NCBI RefSeq assembly: GCF_000247695.1
Contig: NW_004624776.1
Span: 16,407,360 to 16,471,359, forward strand
From: Heterocephalus glaber
Lineage: Eukaryota > Chordata > Mammalia > Rodentia > Bathyergidae
Length of the DNA stretch: 64,000 bases
Direction: 5' to 3'
The translations under genes were made by a program, and so were the position numbers. The notes under the pieces were generated by a model that searched no databases, was not told where the DNA came from, and saw nothing but the letters and a program-made list of their open reading frames with translations. Of the stretch, positions 8,601 to 20,600 are shown piece after piece (the first letter of the stretch is position 1; every line of letters begins with the position of its first letter).

Positions 8601-11600
8601 AATTATGTGCAGTAAATAAGCCCTAATATGGCAGTTTTACCATTAGGGGAGATTTAAAAGGGATTAGGGGGAAAAAACAGAGAAACATAAGAGGAAGGGA
8701 TCAGCAGCAAGCCTGGAGGACAAACTTTAGGAAACTGGTGAAGAAGACAGGTGGGAAAGAGAAAAGGAAGAAATAAGAAGAGACCAAAAGAACAACAAAA
8801 AAACCTAGAAACTGTTCAGATAATCAAGCAAAAACAAAACAAGAACCAGAAAGGAGGAAGAGGAAGAAAAGAAAAAAACAGTTCAATTCAAGGTTTGTCT
8901 CTGCTGTCATTGGTAGGCAGAGTGAGCAGACAAGAGTACAGAGCTGAACTGATTAATCCCAGAAAGCCAGCCATAGCTTTACAGTGGGGTAGTGGATAAT
9001 CCCAGCTGGCCTGCCCCCTTAGTTCCACTGAAGTTCAGGCCGGTTTCTGGCTATGAGGCTGGAATCAGATTCCTTGAGCCTACAACCGTCTATGTTCCTC
9101 CTGCCAGCTTGAACTCTGCTCCCTGACCTCCTGCTGACTTGAACTCAGCACCTGCCCCAAGACACTTGGAGCTACTACATAGTGCTGCCTATAGCTGTTT
9201 TGAGCTCATTTGGCCCCTCTAATATGGCTACTGTCCAATTTCCCACTCCTAAGTGATGGCTGAACTCTGAATCCCGATAACTCACCAGCTGCTGTAGTCC
9301 ACTGCATCCATTGTTCCAGTTCCACTGGTGCGTTTCTCCATGGAGGACTCTGGGGTCACCAGGAGTCACCCCTGGTCTGCAGGTTCAACCTGACATTCCC
9401 ACGCTGACAGTCTAGTCTCTGAGAAGGAATGCTGCTTGTTATCACCCTCCTCGTTGTTGTTGAAGTCTCTCTCTTCGCTCTCCCCATGGACTTTTGCATC
9501 ATACTCTTCCTTGGTCCTGGGGGCCCACTTCCCTCCTTTTCCTCCTTGAGGCACTGTATTCCAGTGTCAGGACACCAAATCTCAGAGAGGCTCTTTCTCT
9601 ACTGCTCACCATTCTGCTGTTTTACTAGAAGTCCGTTTTCATACTTTCTGCAAACATTTGGAATGAAGCACAAATGCATAATTACTTATGTCTGAAAAGG
9701 AAGCCTTTGTATTAATCCTGATGCTGGATTTGTCCATCAGTTTCAGGCAGTTTGAAGAGAACACTTGAAGATGATAATGATTTTGGCAGAACCCAATAGG
9801 TGACTGCACAGAGTGGCTGACTCAAGAGGAACATCATAGCTAGGCGAGAGCTATAATCCCAGCTCTTGAGAGGCTAGGCAAGAGGATTGCTGTGAGTTCA
9901 AGGCCAGCCTGAACTACTCAGGGAAACCCTCAAGAAAAAAAAAAAAACAAAGAACAGATCATTATAGAGGGTTTGAATTTCTATTTGGGAAGAGAAAATA
10001 CTAAAGATGATAATAACGTGAAGTGGTAAAAACACAAGTAGTTTCTTTTCAGTTATATGTTCCTTCCAGACATGTTCCTTTGCAATTGTTGAGCAGTGTT
10101 TTAACATGATGTTGGACTTCTACAATAGATGGCATTGATAGTTTTACGATTTTTTTCTTTTTAAAACTACAGTTTTGTAAAACAGGAATTTTTGACTTAC
10201 AAAGAGTTATTGTTGTAATAATGTACTTTTCAGTACATTATTGAAGTTTATTTACATAATATAAAATTATTACTTTATACAAAATGCAAGTTAGGGGGAT
10301 TTGTTTGTAAACTTTGGGTAATTTACAAAAGAATTTCCTGGGGCTTGCTATTTTGTTTTCTATATTTTACATTTGAAAAATAATTTTACACAGTTACATT
10401 TTATGATGAAACCTCTTACAGAAACATTAACAAAATGCAGGAATCTGCTGCTTTTTAAATATTAAGTCAATAAATCATTGACCATTGTTAAAATTCTTGA
10501 TCCCTTGTTAATTAACTATCCTTTTATTAATCCATGATCCATTTAATGCTTCCTTACTACCCTTCAAAATTTTTTTATACTATGGGGGAAAAAGGGTTTA
10601 ATAAAAAAATCCATATTTTGCTTTATAGTACCAGATGCTCAAAAACAAGGGTAGTTTTAAGATTTTTATGTGACTTTTTTTTTTCTTCTGAAGTGCATAA
10701 TTCTTTTTGGTTTCTAGAGAAAAGATCTTGTTCTGTAGCACAGGCTGACCTCCAAGTTGGGATCCTCCTCCCTCAGCCTCTCGAGTGCTGAGATTACAGA
10801 ATAGAAGCAAATAAATCTTTATACTGATTTCTTATCACCCCCAAAACTGGACAGCAAACTTGCTATTTCCTGTCCTCATCTCTGAATGGCTCACTGCAAA
10901 GAAGAGGCTTCTGCAGTTCCTCTCTAGCAGCCTTTCCATCTGTCTGGCAGTAGCTTCCATCCAGGCCATACCAAGTGTCATTAAATGTGTTTATGTACTC
11001 TGGATCTGAGGACACTCGAGCTCCTCTAGTCCTCCCAGAATCTTTGCAGTGTAGCGTCCTTGTCAACCTTTCTTCAGGGCCTTCAAAATTTCCCAAATGA
11101 TCATCATGGGAAGGGCACCTGCGGCCTAGTTGCTCCCTAAAAGGCTGTTGTGTAGACTGTCCCTAGGGGAGCTCAGGTCAGATGGGCTCAGCACAGACGT
11201 GCCACTTGGCTTCCTGTCCCCAGAGAACTACCACATCAAGGGCAGGAAGGGCTGCATAGTGATCATGTGTCAGACCCAGTGGTGACTTCTAGGAGATGCT
11301 TTGTTCCAAGAAGAGAAGCAGAAACACTCTAGACTCTAGCTTTGATGCCGAGAAAAAGCTCCCAGTGCCCAAGCACACACACACTTCACATGGAAGATTC
11401 CCATTGCCTGGATTTCGCTTGCACCAGAGGCAGGGTAGTGTCAAAGACCGGGGGGATTAAAGACGAAAGGAGGCTTCACTTGCTCACACTGTCTTCAACC
11501 ACTGAGCTACATCCCTAGCCCTGTTTGTTTGTTTATTTATTATTTATTGGTACCGGGGATTGAACTCGGGTCCTTGTGCTTGCGAGGCAGGCAGCAGAAC

Positions 11601-14600
11601 CACTGAGCTAAATCCCTGGCCCCCCTTTTTTATTTTTTGACACAGGGTCTCACTGGGTTGCCTTGGCTGGGCTGAAACTTGGCATCCTCCCTGCCTCAGC
11701 CTTGTGAGTGCTGGGATTGCAGGTGTGTACCACTGTGTCTGGCTCCCTATTGTCTTGTAAGATATCAGTGGTGGCTTCTAGTGCAGAACTCCAAAGAAAT
11801 CAGACCATCAGGACCTGCTAGACTCTGTTGTGCACCTGGAGCTCTGCTTGCCTCTCCTGTGGTGCTGCTGAAGGATGCCTCTGTCAAGGTTCCTCACACT
11901 GCTTCTGTGGCTGGAGCCCGTGTGCTCTTCCTGTTTGCTTTTTGTTTAAGCCATACGTGTTTGTGTTTGTTTTTTCAGAGTTTCCTAGCTGCTTTTTACC
12001 TTTGTCTGAATGGTTTTAAGTAGAATATAATAAACTAGTATAGTATTGTTTTTTTCTAAATGATGCGCCCCAAAAGAAAAGTGCTTTCTACCATTTAAAA
12101 AATATGTTAATACTCATTGACTTTTTCAAAAAAATATTTAGTGATTTACTCAAATGAAGTTTAAATGATATAGAAATGAAAAATATTAGAGATCTATACA
12201 CAATAAAAAGTGAATATAAATTAGCGAGCTCCATGGACATTTCCAGTTGAACATTCATACAAATACATATTCACCTTGTTCTTTATATAGCAGTAATATA
12301 TACATGACATGAAAATTCTGGCAAAAATCAGAGATATTAACAATATTCTCACATTTCAAAAATGGTGTGAAATGTTTTAACAAAAACATTCTACATGAAT
12401 GTAAACCCCTGATAAATTCCATGATTTTATCATGCCAGAAGCATGTTTTAATTTTTTAAAAAGATATTGGTATCATAACATTGGCTTATTAATAAGTAAG
12501 GCATTTTGTATACACAATATCTTAGTGTGTACAAAAAGTTTTAAGATTATTTACTATGATGTTGTTTTAAACTTTGAAAGTCTCTTCAACATAGGAAAAT
12601 AGCTGCACACATTTAGGCGTGTTTTTTTTTTTTATAAAACACAAATCTGTGATTGGTCTCTGTGGTTCCTGGTAATAAGTCTTGTCTTAGTTTTTTCACA
12701 TAGTATAAATTATATTCTAATGCAAGATTGCATTAAAACCCAGTAGTTCTTAAACAACATTCCCAAATAACCGTAAGTCCCAAATGCAGCAAAGGCGAAT
12801 AATCTTCATAGTGCACTTTCACCTCACTGAAGTTGAAGCTGCTCATTTTGGATATTTTTCCACTTCAATGTGAAGTAGATTGCTAGGGTTTCATTAGTGG
12901 TTTCATTATGTGGACTTTTTAAAAGAAAAGGATGGTTTTGATTTCTTCGACAGTTCAGAATTGGAAATCATGAGTCCTGAGATGCTTTAAATAACCAGCT
13001 GTTCTTTAGTAGAGGAACTCTCTCAATGCAACTACAATAAATAAGCATCTACATCTTTAGCTATATTACCAGTATATCCTGGAACCAAAGTAAGATGGTT
13101 TTCCTGTTCCCACAATCTACTTAATTGTTGTTTTAAAATCTGAATATTTCTATCATTTATAATTTCTGCTCACTAACTTCTAAATTAGTATGTAGAACAG
13201 TGAAGAGTTCTTAACATTTTTTGTAATTTCTTTTGTTTTTAAGCGATAAATCAAAAATGGGCATCTGAAATAAATAGACTCTTCTCAGATGAAGAAGTAA
13301 AAACGAATAAATACATGAAAAAATGTTCAACATCACTGGTCATTCGAGATATGCAAAAGGAAACAACTCTGAGATCCATCTCCAGAAAGAGTGACCATCA
13401 CTAAGAAGTTAACCAATAACAAATACTGTAGAGGATATGGCGGGGAAAGGAACCCTTCTCCATTGCTGGTGGAGTGTTAAACTGGTAAAACCATTATGGA
13501 ATTCAGATTAAAACTAGAGGTTCCATTTGACCCACCTATTCCCCTTCTAGGTATATTCCCAAAAGAGTTAAAGTCATCATTTGACAATTATTCATGCATA
13601 CCCATTTTATAGCAGCACACTTTATGATAGATGAATCTTGGAAACAGCCCATATGCCCTATTATGGGTTGTGTTCAGATGTCCCCCCAAAGCCTCATGTG
13701 AATGAGGTGGGGCTATTTTGGAGGTGACTGAATCTAGAGTGTGTGATTCATGGTGCAGTGGCTAGTGCTAGGCCTGAGAGCACTCGGATGAAGAGTGTGA
13801 GTGCTGCCCACTCTTAAGTAGTCTGCATAAGATAAAAAAGGCATAAAGACACTGTGGAGGGCCCCTCTCCCTTCCCTTATTGCTTTTGTTGTCTTCTGCC
13901 TCCATGAACTCTTGCCACTCTGCCTTGGAGCCAGCTGGTTATGGACTGAAACCTCTACAAACTGTGAGCTAAATAAACCCTTTCCTCTTTAACTTTGGGT
14001 GTCAGGTATTTTGTCTCAGCAACAAGAGAAAAGCAACTAAGACAGAAATTTGGTACCAGAGAAGTGAGGTCATTGCTGTGAGATTACCTGGCTTGTGGGA
14101 AGGGGAAGAGTTAGGAAAGGTTCGAAGATGCTGGCTGAAGAAACAGAGCTGGAACACCTTAGGCTGTACTGTATGAGAGATTTGGTCAGAGGTCAGAAGA
14201 CTAGAAAGCTGATAAAGACCAGGCTCTTTCTGCTGGGAAGGACTGGATTGGCTGTTGGACTCCAGACGATTTGTCTTATGGCTTGGCAGAAAGTTTATTT
14301 CATTTTGCTCATGTCCAGAGACTTTGCCTGAGACTGAGATTAAGGGTGGTAGACTAACTTGGCAGAAGAAATTTCAAGGCAGTTGAATGTTTAGGTGGTC
14401 ACATGGCTACTGTTGGGGGCTTTTTAGCAAGATTTATGGTGAGAATCAAGAGCAAAGAGCCCAGAAAACATTTTGAGTTTGGCCAGAAAGGAAGCTCTAG
14501 TAAACTTTTGCCTTGCAAAGATAGAGCAGAGGAGATCTTGATTGCTGAGAAGGAACAGGAAAGTGGAAAAGATAGCCTGAGGGCATCACAAGAAGCAGCA

Positions 14601-17600
14601 GGACTCCACCCTTTGCAGCCTCAAAATTGCAAAAGTGAAAGACTTTGCTTTGAAAAGAGAGCCCCAGAGCACCCTGTTCCAAAATGGCGATGGCCTAGGG
14701 AAGTTTGGGATTTGGTTCATAGGGACTGGACCCCTACAGCCAAGAGAGAAGGAAGCCTGGCTACTGCTCCAGCTGGCAGCAGACCTTAGTGTTATCCCCC
14801 TGATGCTGGTTTTAGGCACATGCAGAATGCAACCATTGTGGGGTCAAGAAGGCTTCCACCTGAATTTCAGAAAAAGGGCTGGGAGGCCAGACAGTGTGCC
14901 CCTGAGAGAGCGTTGTGTGAAGCTCTGAGTATGAAGCTGAAGGTGCAGTGGAGACCCCAGAAGGTTGGAGAAACCAGGACGGTGAATAGTCTGAGGAAAA
15001 CTGCAAGGAGGGAACACAGCCAGCCCAAGAGCAAAGCCATGGGAGCTATTAACCACTGGCGGTGCTATAGGGGCAGAGCCATCACAGCCTTTTGGAGTTC
15101 ATGACTTGCCACAGACTGCCAGGGATGCTGGAAGTGGAATTGTGGGATTTAATGTTGGCCCTCCTGGATTTTGGTTTTGCTTTGGTCCCATTCCTTTGTA
15201 TCCCTCTGTTTGTAACTTCTGGAATGGAAGTGTCTATTTTGTGCCATTGTATGCTGGAAATTTTAAACTTTCATTTGTACAGGGCTTACAGCTAAGCGTT
15301 TGCCTTAGATCTCAGAGGAGATTTTGCATGTGGACTTTTCAGCAGTGCTGAAACTGTTAGAACTTTGGCATCTTTTAGAGATGGACTGAATGCCTTTTGC
15401 ATAAAGGGATGTAGTCTTTGGGGGAGCAGGGACAGAATGTTGTTGTAGGGAACAGGGGAAGGGGACATGACCAGAACCTCTGCAGTGAGTCCTGGTCTCC
15501 TGTGAGCCACGGCAGCACACGGCGAATTACGGGAAAGGTAGGAAAATGAGACTGAGAAGAAGCTGAGCGTTGGGTCTGATCAGCGCTGCTCTGGGCGGCA
15601 AAGACGAAAGCCTCCAGCTTACCGCACCTTTTATTCAGTACTCAGTACATCGGGAGAAACAGATGTAACAAAGGACTTGCGGAGAGTTCAGTACATCCGC
15701 GTAAACAAGATGGTGACAGTCCAAGGACGATGAGGAACTGAGTAGATGTTTGTTCCTCCCAGGATGTTTCTTGTCCTGGAGAATCACAGACAGCATCACC
15801 GGATCATTGAGGTCTCAGTTGTGACCGGAGGCCAAAATGGAATTATGTCTCGGAATTCCATAGCTGGGCTGTAGGCAGGAGAACTAGGCTAACCAAATGA
15901 TTTTTCCCTAAAATTATGTAGCATTGCTACCGACATGTTGTGGCTTCTGTTTAGATGTCCCTCAAGGTCTCATGCGAATGAGGTGCGGCTGTTTCTCGAA
16001 GGTGGATGAATCTAGAGTGTGTGATTCACGGTGCAATTGCTAGTGCTAGGCCTGAGAGCACTAGAATTAAGGGTGTGAGTGCTACCCACCCCAAATAGTC
16101 TGAATAAGATAAAAGGGGCAGGAAGACTGCTGTTAAGGTCTCTTGTTGCTTTTGCTCTCTTCCATTGCCATGAACTGTTGCCCCTCTGCCATGAGCCACT
16201 CTGCCTTGCAGCCAGCCATTTATGAACTGAAACCTCTATGAAATGTAAGCTAAATGAACCTTTCCTCCTTTAACTTTGAGTGTCAGGTATTTTGTCTCAG
16301 CAGTGAGAGAAAGGTAACTAACATCCCCATCAACAGATGGATGGATCAAGAAAAATGTGATATTTATATACAATGGAGTACTATTCTGCCATAAAGAAGG
16401 ACAAATATGAGACTTAGGGAAGTAAATGCATCTCAAGACCATAATCTTAAGTGAAATAAATCAGACAAGTTTAAATATTGTATTGTATCTCTAATGTGAG
16501 AAACCCAAAGTATAAATAAGGAGCAAAATGGAGGATAGATACTAAGAAGAAAGAACTTGTTCAAATGGGAGGGGGAACAAGGGAGGGGGAGGGAGAGGGA
16601 AGGGAAAAGAGTTTTTTTAAAAAAAGAATGAAGGAAAATATAGGATCAGAGCTTTCGTAAATGGTGAGGAGAGAAAAGGTTGAGGGGAGGAGAATAGGGG
16701 GGAAAAAGAATTAAGAATTATGTACAGGTACAAATTCCCTATGAAGAATGTGATCATTATGTATGGCAAACATGTTAATAAAAATTTTTTTAATTAAGAT
16801 TTAAAACTTAAATTAGTTTAAACCGAGCATGGGAACTTGAAGAAACATTACTAAAATGCTTGGAATATTGAACATTTACTCCTTCATTTTACATTGTCTG
16901 AATGTTCCTATGAAGTTGTTCCAGCTCAGAAACATTTCTTTGAGGATATATTTATTGAATAAAGTGATTTGTATGTGGCTGTAAATTAGCGTTTCAGTCA
17001 GTTCTTTATATCAAGTTAGTCCAAATTTCTCTTATAATTGGGATTAGCAAAATCACTTCTTGGATCTTTAGGTGTCCATATTTTTTTTTTTTGGGTACCA
17101 GGGATCGAACTCAGGGCCTTGCACTTGTGAGGCAGGTGCCGGAACCACTGAGCTAAATCCCCAACCCTAGGTATCCGTATTTTTATTTATGTCATTAAAA
17201 AATTTTTTCTTTCTACTATTTTATTTTTTTTCAAATGAAATATCTTTATTGTAAAGATTCCCACAGTGACACATGGCACGCCCACCTCCAGCTACTCTGG
17301 AGGCTAAATAGGATCATAAGTTTGAGCCCACCCTGGGCAACTTAGTGAGACCTGTCTCAAAATAAAAAAGGGCTGGAGACATAGCTCAGTGTGGAACCCA
17401 AGGACATAGCTCAATGTGGAACCCTGGGTTCATTTTCTAGTCAAAAAAATCAAACCTTGCGTCATGCCTGCCTTCCAAGCACAAGGTCCTGAGTTCGATC
17501 CCCAGTACTGGAAAAAAAAAAACATCAAACCTCTTATACAAGCTATGATGGCTCTCAGTAAATTTTTAAAAATAAAACCTTTAACAGTATCTAGGTAATA

Positions 17601-20600
17601 ATGTTCCCTTCCCCAAATCTGCAGAAGAGCTGTTGGCTCGCCACCCTTCCAGGTAGAGATGTGATGTTTTACTTGTTGACTTCTTGGATTGTGTTGGTAG
17701 AGGAAAGCATACCGTGTCACTTGTTGCAGCCAACTCAGATTGGTAAAGTACATTCTCTAATAATTCTTTCAAAGAGTACATGGGGAACAAATCTGAATTC
17801 ATCAATATCAAAGAACGTCGTTGTTTGTCCCTCAAAATCAAATGTCAGTTTGATACCAGATGATATCTGGCTGGATACTAGATTTGAGGGTGAAAGCTAT
17901 TTTCATTCAGGGCTATTATGATGCCCCACTGACTTCTAGTGTCCAGCGTGCTCCGTGAGAAGTCTGCTGTCAGCCGGGTTCTCATTCCTCTGTAGGTGAT
18001 TTCTTCTCTCTCTTGGGAAGCCTACAGGGTTTTCTCTCTCTCTCTCTGGAGCTCCAGAATGGCACCAAGATGTGTCTAGGAGTGAGTTTTCTCACATTGA
18101 CCTTGCTGAGGATTCAGTGAGCACTGACAACCTCAAGACTCCAGTCCTTCCTTAGTTCTGAAAAGTTTTCTTCAATTATTTCTTTAATTATATCCTCTAC
18201 CCTATTCTCTTTTGTATCTTTTTCTAGAACTCCTATCACATAGATGTTGGAAATTCTGAATTCATCCTGACTCGTATTTTTTTTGTTATTCATTAGCTGC
18301 TTGGACATTTGCACTGTAACCTTAGAAAATTCTTCCATTTGGTCATCTAGATTGCTCATTCATTCCTTGAGTTTACCTACTCTGCTGTGCAGGTAGTCTA
18401 ATAAATGTTTAACTTCCAAGACATCTGGATATATTTACTTATATTCTCAGTCTCCTCTTGTATCACTCTGAAAATGTTGATCACTCTTTGGAAGTTTTCT
18501 TCTGTTTCCTGGATTAAATCAGTTTCTTTTAATGTCAACTCTTCTATTTGCATAGTGTTGTTTCTCTCTTTCTCTTTTCCCTAGCAACTTGGTGACTTCT
18601 GATGTAGCACTCAGATTTGCACATGAATGCTTTTTGTGCTCATTAGAACTTCTCTCTAGTGATTTTGAGAGAGAAGTCCAGTGCAAGGTCAGACATGGTG
18701 TCTGAATTCCTTCATCTCTAGAAGCAGCTGTTTCTTCTTCTCCCTCCTCCCTGTTGTGTACCTCCTGGTGCTGCACCAACTTTTCCTTCTCCCTAACTGA
18801 ATAACTACAGGCAAGTTCCTCACATAGTGCCAAGGCCTCTTCTCTCTGTGCTTGGGTTTCTTTCTTCCTCCTGTTACTGCTCCTCCTCCTCTTCCTCTTT
18901 GTCCATTCCTGAGTTTTCTTCTTCCTCCTGCTCCTCCTCCACCTCAGTTTCCTTCTTCCTCTTCTATCTTTGAGTTTTCTTACTTCTCTTCCTCCTCCCA
19001 TCAGGTTTCTTCTCCTTCCACTTCCTCTTCTTCCTCCCAGATTCCTTCTTCCTCCCCTCCCCTCTCTGTCCCAGAGATTTCTTCTTCCTCCTCCTCTAGC
19101 CATGAGCCCTGCTGTTACTCCATCTTGTGGCTTTCCTTTCCTGTCCATTCTGAAGACACTGAGCTCCTTCCCTCAGGTCTAGCAACCTTCATCTGTTTAA
19201 TGAACAAGAAGTTCAAGCCATTGCTTGCTGGGTCTCCAGCTCCACATTTTGAGGCTTTTTAGAGGTTTATCCCCTTTTCTTTGTGTCCCATTGTTCTGGA
19301 AATCGTGGAAAGAAATACATGGAGACACAGAATTAGGGTAAAATAATAAAAGTTTACTTGCAAGCAGGTGGGACCACCACAAACCTGTCTGGTCAGTGTC
19401 CATGTGGCGCTCTTTGTTAGTCTCCTCTTTTATACCTTTGTCAGTCATTATCTCATCCCTAGTGGTCTTTGTTAAGTAAATAAAATTCCAGTTCCTGTTT
19501 AATGGTTAGACACAGGTGGTTTCTGTTACTGATAGCAGTCACAGACATGATAAGCACATGACAGTTAAAACACATACATTGTAAATTTACCCAGGCATTG
19601 CAACTTTGTTTTTCAGAATTAGGATGTTATCTGTAGGAAGGCTACAGATCAAAAGAGTCATATAACCTTCACTTTAAACAATCAGAGCAACAGGCTAAGG
19701 CAAGTTTTAAAGGGATACACCACGTATTTTGCTTCTACAACTACTTTAATAGTTAATCTACTAAGATGTCTCATACTTTTTCCCTATCACCATATTGTCT
19801 TCCTCCTCGGTGTGAGTTTGCATTCTGTGCAAGAACATGTTTCAGCAAATCTTTCATAAAAGGCTTTTGGCTGGTAAACTTTCTGAGGCTCTGTAGGTCT
19901 ATAAATGTCTTTATTATACCATCACATTTAAATGCTAATTCAACCTTGAATAGAAGTTTAGGTTCAGAACCATTTTCTCCCAAAATGCTAAAGATTTGAC
20001 CCCATTTCTTGGTTACTTCCAGTGTTGCCAACAAGAAGTCTGCAGCCAGGGTCAGGCTCACTCCTTCATCCCTTGGTGGTCTTTCTTCTTTTACAGCTTT
20101 CTCTTTCTTTTTCAAGTCTTCAAGGTTTCTTCTCTATCCCATTTCACTGGCTCACTGGCTCCATTCTCTCTGTCCTCTCCTTCTGGAATTTCTACCTAGA
20201 CATTTCAATTTTTCCATCTGGTATTACTTGGCTGGGCTCCTCCCATACTTTTTTTTTTTTTTTAAACTTTGTCATTTGATGTAATTTCTTACCTTGGCTT
20301 CCATTGTGATTTTTAGCTTTATCTTTTTTTGCTTAGCTCATCTAGTTTTCTTTTAAAGGTCAAGCTTTCAATATCCTCACCTATTTTGGAGTCTTCTATT
20401 TTCTCAGTTTTTAGTGACACTAAATCTTTTACTTCTGCCTCTCCTTTCTGCTACTAGAGTTCTTTGAATTTTTCCCTTCATGTTATTGTGACTTTTCTTC
20501 CAAAATTTTCCTTATGTTACTTGTCAGGGTCTCCACCATCTCCAAACGTAAGATCCTATCTTTCCTTCAAAAACTCAAACTCAAACTAATTCCTGTCATC

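Larger units (their letters stand above)
13659..16323 (+). mobile_element. Near-complete MaLR-type LTR retrotransposon
   Basis: Two related LTRs (13659-14044, and the 3' LTR split at its sixth base: 15438-15443 plus 15942-16323) flank a noncoding internal region of about 1.4 kb (14045-15437). Just after the 5' LTR comes TTTGGTACCAGAGAAGTG, a primer-binding region of the ERVL/MaLR kind. Just before the 3' LTR is the purine tract GGGGGAGCAGGGACAGAA (15419-15437). No gag, pol or env domain is seen, as usual for MaLR. Flanks TGCCC/TCCCC form a one-mismatch 5-bp target duplication. Confidence 0.85.
13243..16795 (+). mobile_element. L1 ORF2/3' end, split by a MaLR-type provirus
   Basis: The left part (13243-13658) is decayed ORF2 sequence (ATGGGCATCTGAAATAAATA, TTCAACATCACTGGTCATTC, ATTTGACCCACCTATTCC). 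The right part (16324-16795) resumes with CATCAACAGATGGATGGAT and GGAGTACTATTCTGCCATAA, then a G/A-rich 3'UTR and an AATAAAAATTTTTTTAATT end. The two halves are contiguous in the L1 once the insertion is removed. Confidence 0.85.

Noticed and set aside
10863..11096. 77-codon minus open frame, possible retrocopy
   Set aside because: Composition looks coding-like, but I could not match it to any family, so I make no gene call.
18114..18359. ORF1p-like peptide as a gene
   Set aside because: It is a broken HAL1/L1 ORF1 fragment, not an independent gene.
18519..19148. 209-codon Arg/Gly/Lys-rich minus open frame
   Set aside because: It is a translation of a purine-rich simple-sequence tract inside decayed LINE/LTR sequence, with no domain.
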